The position numbers and the translations under genes are program-made. From Alkalibacter sp964582705 (GTDB lineage Bacteria; Bacillota; Clostridia; Eubacteriales; Alkalibacteraceae), in NCBI GenBank assembly GCA_964582705.1, contig CAZOTE010000035.1, positions 1 through 20,121 of the forward strand: DNA of 20,121 nucleotides, read 5' to 3'. Shown here piece after piece: positions 15,906 to 20,121 of the stretch; position 1 is the first letter of the stretch, and every line of letters starts with the position of its first letter. The notes beneath the pieces are model-generated. The model did no database searches and was not told the DNA's origin. It saw only the letters and a list, made by a program, of their open reading frames with translations.

Positions 15906-16850
15906 ATGGGCATGAATAAAATAACAAGCGCCATAAAAGAAAACTCCACCTTTCTGATAAGCACCCACAAATCTCCCGATGGCGACGCTCTAGGTTCCAG
16001 CTTCGCCTTGGGACTTGCCCTTAAAAAAATGGGAAAGAATGTTTTCTACGCATTAGAAAAGCCCGGGGGTGGGAAGTACAGTTTTTTAAACGAGCTTAAC
16101 GAACTCAACGGCTCCTATGGCGACAGAAGCTTTGATGTTGGGATATTTTTGGATTCCTCAGATCCGGACCATCTATATGATGCTTCACTGATGGAAAGTT
16201 GCAGGATTAGGATAAATATAGACCACCATGTCAGCAATAACGGCTATTGCCACTTGAATTACGTTGATGTAAATGCCAGTGCTACAGGAGAAGCTGTATA
16301 TGAACTTTTGGAAAATCTCAACGTGGAACTCGACGAAGAGATAGCCCTTGCGCTATATACGGCCATTGTCTCGGATACCGGCAATTTTAAATACAGCAAT
16401 GTCACATACAAAACCCATGATATTGCCAGCAAGCTTTACCGGTATCCAAACAGGTACTGGGAGATAAGCAGGAAGCTCTTCGATGAGACCACATTTGAAA
16501 AAGTGCAGCTGATAGGTTATGCCTTAGGTAGGATATCCTTGATTAAAGAGGGTAAAGCAGCAGTGATTCATCTCTCATATGAGGACTTGAAAAAATTCTC
16601 AGACGATGCGGATATGGAAGGCGTAATCAACTACGCCAGGGATATAAAAGGTGTTGAGGTGGCTGTCATGATAAAAGAGACATCCAGAGATACATTTAAG
16701 GTGTCTTTCAGGGCAAATACTGACTTTGACGTGAGCAAGATCGCCGTTCACTATGGCGGTGGCGGTCACAGCAAGGCTGCCGGATGCACAATTAGGGATA
16801 TGAGATTTGAAGATGTGCTAGAGGACATTAAATCCCACATCGTTTTTTGA
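15906..16850 (+). CDS. nrnA: Bifunctional oligoribonuclease / pAp phosphatase NrnA (DHH family)
   Basis: NrnA degrades very short RNAs (nanoRNA) and dephosphorylates 3'-phosphoadenosine 5'-phosphate; it is a cytoplasmic Mn-dependent DHH/DHHA1 phosphoesterase. Motifs are HKSPDGDALGS (Asp25, Asp27), FLDSSDPD (Asp83), the DHH motif at residues 106-108 in INIDHHVSNN, and the DHHA1 substrate-binding GGGGHSKAAGC at 284-294. The 314-residue length is typical. ATG 15906 has AGGAG at 15894-15898; a second ATG at 15912 is possible. It lies between rbfA and truB, the standard Firmicute position. Confidence 0.95.
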   Translation: MGMNKITSAIKENSTFLISTHKSPDGDALGSSFALGLALKKMGKNVFYALEKPGGGKYSFLNELNELNGSYGDRSFDVGIFLDSSDPDHLYDASLMESCRIRINIDHHVSNNGYCHLNYVDVNASATGEAVYELLENLNVELDEEIALALYTAIVSDTGNFKYSNVTYKTHDIASKLYRYPNRYWEISRKLFDETTFEKVQLIGYALGRISLIKEGKAAVIHLSYEDLKKFSDDADMEGVINYARDIKGVEVAVMIKETSRDTFKVSFRANTDFDVSKIAVHYGGGGHSKAAGCTIRDMRFEDVLEDIKSHIVF

Positions 16851-16857
16851 GGTGCCT

Positions 16858-17763
16858 ATGGACGGAATTTTAAATATCTACAAACCTAAAGGAAAGACCT
16901 CCCATGATATGGTCAATGTCTTGCGAAGAGCATTGAATACTAAAAAGATCGGTCATACAGGGACTTTAGACCCCCTGGCAGAAGGTGTCTTGCCGCTATG
17001 TGTAGGCAAGGCCACGAGAGTTTCCCAATATTTGCTGGACAAGGAAAAGGAGTATGTAGGAGAGCTGAAGCTTGGCGTATCCACAGACACCTATGACAGC
17101 GAAGGAAAAGAAGTAAAAAGCAGACTTGTTAGCGTCACTGAAAATCAAATACTTGATGCGGTTGATTCTTTCAAGGGAGAGCTGCTCCAAAAGCCACCCA
17201 TATACTCAGCCCTTAAAGTCAGGGGCAAAAAGCTTTACGAGTATGCCCGGGAGGGCGCAGAGGTTGAAATAGAGCCGAGAAGAGTCGTAATACACGATAT
17301 TGAGATTGTCAGCATCCAAATTCCATACGTTAAGATAAGGGTCGGCTGCTCGAAGGGTACCTACATTAGGTCGCTTTTCAACGATATCGGAGAAAAGCTG
17401 GGCTGCGGAGCCCATATGACATCTCTGATCAGAACAAAAAGCGGATATTTTTCAGTTGATGATGCAATAACATTGGATAAGCTTGAAAAAATGGATGTAA
17501 AAGCTATCGCCGGGAAGCTTTATCCGACGGATTTTCCCCTTAAGGATTTTCCGAAGATTTTGATAGACCCAGATTCAAAAAAATATCTGGTAAACGGAAA
17601 TGTGCTTTACGGAAGAAATCTCATGGAACCAATCGATCCCTTGGCTGAAGGACAAAAGGTATTATTATACTGCTTGGACAGGTTTTACGGAATAGGCGAA
17701 ATAATAGTGGAAGACAAAATTAATAAAATCAAACCAAAATGTATATTCAATGAGGAGAAATGA
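16858..17763 (+). CDS. truB: tRNA pseudouridine(55) synthase TruB
   Basis: TruB makes pseudouridine at position 55 in the T-loop of tRNAs. The N-terminus MDGILNIYKPKGKTSHDMV is characteristic, and the catalytic aspartate is Asp38 in GHTGTLDPLAEGVLPLCVGK. Further family motifs are KPPIYSALKVRGKKLYEYAR and the RNA-contacting CSKGTYIRSLFNDIG. The C-terminal region is a PUA-like segment. I chose ATG 16858 (301 residues): a GTG at 16852 is itself part of the GAGGTG ribosome binding site (16849-16854). The C-terminal codons reach to just before the ribF start. Confidence 0.97.
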   Translation: MDGILNIYKPKGKTSHDMVNVLRRALNTKKIGHTGTLDPLAEGVLPLCVGKATRVSQYLLDKEKEYVGELKLGVSTDTYDSEGKEVKSRLVSVTENQILDAVDSFKGELLQKPPIYSALKVRGKKLYEYAREGAEVEIEPRRVVIHDIEIVSIQIPYVKIRVGCSKGTYIRSLFNDIGEKLGCGAHMTSLIRTKSGYFSVDDAITLDKLEKMDVKAIAGKLYPTDFPLKDFPKILIDPDSKKYLVNGNVLYGRNLMEPIDPLAEGQKVLLYCLDRFYGIGEIIVEDKINKIKPKCIFNEEK

Positions 17764-17765
17764 CT

Positions 17766-18698
17766 ATGGAGATATACGATTGGACAGAAATAGAAAATCA
17801 AAAACCTGCTGCAGTCGCACTGGGTTTTTTTGACGGCATTCATGTCGGCCATCGGGCATTAATAGACGAAATGATAAAAATAGCAAAGGAAAAAAATCTG
17901 GAAAGTTGCCTGGTTACCTTCAGGCAGCATCCATTGACATTGGTATTTCCCAAATTTGCGCCCAAACTCATTAGCTCAAACGACGAGAAAATTAATGTTT
18001 TGGATCAAATGGATATAGACAAGCTGATTTTTATCGACTTTACGGAAGAAATAATGAACTTCGAGCCGGAGGAATTCATTAGAGAAGTCCTTGTCAAAAG
18101 ACTAAGCGCCAAAATCATCGTGGTGGGATTCAACTATAATTTTGGCAAAAAAGGCAAGGGCACCCCAGAGCTTCTGGTAAAGCTTAAGGAAAAGTACGGT
18201 TACGATGTATTGGTCGTAAATCCTGTGGAAAAGGACGGACATATTATAAGCAGCACATTTATCAGAAACCTGGTGGTCAATGGCAAGGTCGAACAGATTG
18301 AAAAATATCTAGGCAGAAAATTTTCCGTAATGGGCGAAGTTGTCCGAGGCAAAGGCCTTGGAAGACAATATGCCATACCCACTGCGAACATAACGGTTGA
18401 AGATGAGCATATATTGCCGGATGCAGGAGTATACTATACCAATATCATTGTAAAGGGAGTAAAATACGAGGGGCTTACAAACATCGGCTATAACCCCACA
18501 TTCGAAAATCACCCTTTCAGCGTTGAGACATATATTTACGACTTTGATGAAGATATCTATGGAGAAACCGTAGAGCTTATATTTAATAAGAAAATCAGAA
18601 AAGAAAAGAAATTTACAAATTTACCTGATCTTATCAAACAGATACGCCACGATATCCAAACAGTAGAAAAAAAGTATATAAAAAAGGAAAAACATTAG
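17766..18698 (+). CDS. ribF: Bifunctional riboflavin kinase / FAD synthetase
   Basis: RibF phosphorylates riboflavin to FMN and adenylates FMN to FAD. The N-terminal nucleotidyltransferase domain has GFFDGIHVGHRAL at residues 20-32 and the SSTFIR motif; the C-terminal flavokinase domain has GRQYAIPTANI (IPTAN at 204-208), then LPDAGVYYTNIIVKG and LTNIGYNPTF. I chose ATG 17766 (310 residues) since GAGGAG at 17752-17757 is eight bases upstream; the ATG at 17760 would be only two bases from it. In most Firmicutes ribF is followed by rpsO and pnp, but here tcdA follows after nine bases. Confidence 0.96.
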   Translation: MEIYDWTEIENQKPAAVALGFFDGIHVGHRALIDEMIKIAKEKNLESCLVTFRQHPLTLVFPKFAPKLISSNDEKINVLDQMDIDKLIFIDFTEEIMNFEPEEFIREVLVKRLSAKIIVVGFNYNFGKKGKGTPELLVKLKEKYGYDVLVVNPVEKDGHIISSTFIRNLVVNGKVEQIEKYLGRKFSVMGEVVRGKGLGRQYAIPTANITVEDEHILPDAGVYYTNIIVKGVKYEGLTNIGYNPTFENHPFSVETYIYDFDEDIYGETVELIFNKKIRKEKKFTNLPDLIKQIRHDIQTVEKKYIKKEKH

Positions 18699-18707
18699 AG
18701 GAAAACT

Positions 18708-19475
18708 ATGCTAAATGAATTTTCACGTACAGAGCTTCTGATTGGAAAAGAAGCTTTAGAAAAATTAAAGAAATCCAGGGTTGCCATCTTCGGAATCGGA
18801 GGGGTGGGCAGCTTCGTGGTGGAGGGCCTGGCAAGAAGCGGTGTAGAGAACTTTTTGTTAGTAGATGACGATGTGGTATGCCTTACCAATATTAACAGGC
18901 AGCTCCATGCCAGCAGAAAGACTATAGGCAAGCCGAAGGTCGAGGTCATGAGGCAACGGGTCTTGGACATCAATCCGAAGGCAAATGTTGATACAGTACA
19001 GGATTTTTATCTTCCTGAAACTGCTGAATCCATGCTACAGGGAGATATCGACTATATCGTAGATGCAATAGACACAGTGACAGGTAAAATAGACCTTGTA
19101 ATGAAGGCTAACCAAAGAAATATCCCTATCATAAGCGCTATGGGAGCAGGCAACAAGCTCGATCCCACCAGGTTTGAAGTAGCAGATATATTTAAGACCA
19201 GCGTATGCCCACTGGCAAAAGTGATGAGAAAAGAGCTAAAAAACAGAGGAATTAAAAAACTAAAGGTAGTATATTCAAAGGAGCTGCCATTAAAGCCGAT
19301 GGAATCTGGGGACGACTGCGCGACAGGTTGCGTATGCCCAGAGGAAAGTTCTAAGAAATGCACGTCAAAGAGGCAGATACCAGGCAGCGTTTCATTTGTG
19401 CCTTCGGTTGCAGGTCTTATAATGGCAGGGGAAGTAGTAAAGGACATTATCGGCAAAGATAATAAAGATGTATAA
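18708..19475 (+). CDS. tcdA: tRNA threonylcarbamoyladenosine dehydratase (TcdA/CsdL, ThiF-E1 family)
   Basis: This E1-like enzyme uses ATP to cyclise t6A37 to ct6A in ANN-decoding tRNAs. The Rossmann ATP site is FGIGGVGSFVVEGLARSG (GxGGVG at residues 29-34) with the adenine-binding acidic patch VDDDVV (52-57) and NINRQLHA. Later motifs are YIVDAIDTVTGKIDL, SAMGAGNKLDPTRF and the C-terminal RQIPGSVSFVPSVAGLIMAG. A cysteine cluster, C-x3-C-x-C-x7-C (204, 208, 210, 218), lies just before that segment; Cys167 is also present. ATG 18708 has GAGGA at 18698-18702. It is tightly linked to ribF. ThiF/MoeB paralogues are the main alternative, but the length and the GNKLDPTRF motif favour TcdA. Confidence 0.9.
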   Translation: MLNEFSRTELLIGKEALEKLKKSRVAIFGIGGVGSFVVEGLARSGVENFLLVDDDVVCLTNINRQLHASRKTIGKPKVEVMRQRVLDINPKANVDTVQDFYLPETAESMLQGDIDYIVDAIDTVTGKIDLVMKANQRNIPIISAMGAGNKLDPTRFEVADIFKTSVCPLAKVMRKELKNRGIKKLKVVYSKELPLKPMESGDDCATGCVCPEESSKKCTSKRQIPGSVSFVPSVAGLIMAGEVVKDIIGKDNKDV

Positions 19476-19542
19476 ATATACGTACAATAAACTAAAATAA
19501 TAAAATATTATTCATATTAATCTTCTTTTTTTCACATAAATA

Positions 19543-19551
19543 TGAGATAAT
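19543..19551 (+). promoter_or_regulatory. Possible extended -10 promoter upstream of the small ORF and glyA
   Basis: TG-A-GATAAT (19543-19551) matches an extended -10 element. The -35 position 17 bases upstream (19523-19528) is TCTTTT-like and poor. The surrounding 104-base gap (19476-19579) is very AT-rich and has no convincing terminator. Initiation would fall near 19558, about 10 bases before the GGGGGTG ribosome binding site. Confidence 0.45.
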
Positions 19552-19579
19552 ACTTAAAGATTAAATCGGGGGTGCAAGT

Positions 19580-19771
19580 ATGGACGGATTTATTACCAGT
19601 CTATCAGGGATAACCACATTACTTAATCCCGTTATGACATTTATCATGTTGATGTCGGTGGTTTTCTTCCTGCTCTTTTTAAGGGAAAAGGTTGAAAAAA
19701 CAGAAGCCTACATCAGAAGCATAGCAATCAGCTTACAGCAGATTGCTCAGCAGTTGTCAAAAAAAGAATAA
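19580..19771 (+). CDS. Small membrane-anchored protein with C-terminal coiled coil, unknown function
   Basis: I do not recognise this 63-residue protein. It has one strongly hydrophobic stretch at about residues 12-34 (TTLLNPVMTFIMLMSVVFFL), which should span the membrane. A charged 27-residue helix follows, in which V38, T41, I45, I48, L52, I55 and L59 fall on a 3-4 heptad pattern, suggesting a short coiled coil. GGGGGTG at 19568-19574, five bases before the ATG, and an upstream promoter-like element support that it is translated. The gap to glyA is 19 bases, so it is probably co-transcribed with it. No enzyme motif is visible. Chance translation is possible but unlikely given this organisation. 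Confidence 0.75.
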   Translation: MDGFITSLSGITTLLNPVMTFIMLMSVVFFLLFLREKVEKTEAYIRSIAISLQQIAQQLSKKE

Positions 19772-19790
19772 GATTGAGGAGGAATAGAAA

Positions 19791-20121
19791 TTGAGTTTTA
19801 CAGTCATAAAAGATTACGATCCGGAAATTTACGCAGCAATGGAAAAGGAATTAAACAGACAGGAAAACAATCTTGAGCTTATAGCTTCAGAAAATTTAGT
19901 TACAAAACAGGTAATCGAAGTTATGGGCAGCCACCTTACCAACAAATACGCAGAGGGATATCCCGGAAAACGATATTATGGAGGCTGTGAGCACGTAGAT
20001 GTTATTGAGACTATCGCAAAGGAAAGAATAGAAAAGCTTTTTGGAGCGGAGCATTCAAATGTTCAACCTCACTCCGGAGTACAAGCCAATATGGCTGTAT
20101 ATTTCGCTCTTTTGGAGACTG
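19791..20121 (+). CDS. glyA: Serine hydroxymethyltransferase, N-terminal part (3' end outside window)
   Basis: SHMT interconverts serine and glycine with transfer of a one-carbon unit to tetrahydrofolate, using PLP. The first 110 residues are present: EKELNRQENNLELIASEN (ASEN at 32-35), the NKYAEGYPGKRYYGG segment (51-65), then CEHVDVIETIAKER and FGAEHSNVQPHSGVQANMA. The catalytic PLP lysine lies beyond the window. The start is TTG at 19791, set by AGGAGG at 19777-19782 eight bases upstream; no ATG fits, since the first in-frame one is codon 17, inside the conserved N-terminal region. It lies downstream of the small membrane protein gene and may share its promoter. Confidence 0.96.
   Translation, partial: MSFTVIKDYDPEIYAAMEKELNRQENNLELIASENLVTKQVIEVMGSHLTNKYAEGYPGKRYYGGCEHVDVIETIAKERIEKLFGAEHSNVQPHSGVQANMAVYFALLET

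Noticed and set aside
19052..19456. Minus-strand open frame (134 codons) opposite tcdA
   Set aside because: Lies entirely within the tcdA coding region, has low-complexity hydrophobic sequence, and resembles no family.
19487..19544. AT-only inverted repeats (AATAAT/ATTATT and CATATT/AATATG) after tcdA as a terminator
   Set aside because: Stems contain almost no G-C pairs and one has a loop of about 20 bases, so they would be too unstable; they are expected by chance in such AT-rich DNA.
1..20121. Mobile element, prophage, CRISPR, toxin-antitoxin or defence system
   Set aside because: No transposase, integrase, direct-repeat array or defence-type domain is seen on either strand; apart from one small gene, every frame of substance belongs to a known housekeeping or widespread family.

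Overview
The window is a chromosomal housekeeping region from a low-GC Gram-positive bacterium, most likely a member of class Clostridia. Supporting signs are strong AGGAGG-type ribosome binding sites, frequent ATA (Ile) and AGA/AGG (Arg) codons, a Gram-positive PolC replicase, a short NusA with no C-terminal repeats, and the Firmicute order rimP-nusA-rnpM-ylxQ-infB-rbfA-nrnA-truB-ribF. I cannot name the genus. All genes lie on the + strand; the minus-strand reading frames are shadows.

Layout. (1) 1-1057: the end of rpsB (ribosomal protein S2) and tsf (EF-Ts), closed by a good intrinsic terminator. (2) 1125-2478: a probable promoter, then pyrH (UMP kinase) and frr (ribosome recycling factor), ending in a second hairpin with a T-run. 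(3) 2506-11022: uppS, cdsA, rseP, ispG, an mgtC/sapB-family membrane gene and polC, packed with one-base overlaps or short gaps; this covers lipid carrier and phospholipid precursors, membrane proteolysis, the MEP isoprenoid pathway and DNA replication. (4) 11029-19475: a strong consensus promoter, a leader with a hairpin resembling an attenuator, then rimP, nusA, rnpM, ylxQ, infB, rbfA, nrnA, truB, ribF and tcdA; this covers ribosome maturation, transcription elongation and termination, translation initiation, RNA turnover, tRNA modification and flavin cofactor synthesis. (5) 19546-20121: a probable promoter, a 63-residue unrecognised membrane/coiled-coil protein, and the start of glyA (serine hydroxymethyltransferase), cut by the window edge.

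Departures from the usual clostridial order are the main points of interest. dxr is absent between cdsA and rseP although ispG is present. An MgtC/SapB-family gene sits between ispG and polC, where proS is often found nearby. rpsO-pnp does not follow ribF; tcdA, the small membrane gene and glyA do. The leader upstream of rimP-nusA looks like a candidate for NusA-dependent autogenous attenuation. I see no mobile elements, CRISPR arrays, tRNA or rRNA genes, and no stretch of 300 bases without a gene; the longest gene-free gap is about 155 bases. I found no convincing new multi-gene system. The least explained items are the small membrane protein upstream of glyA and the regulatory leader before rimP.
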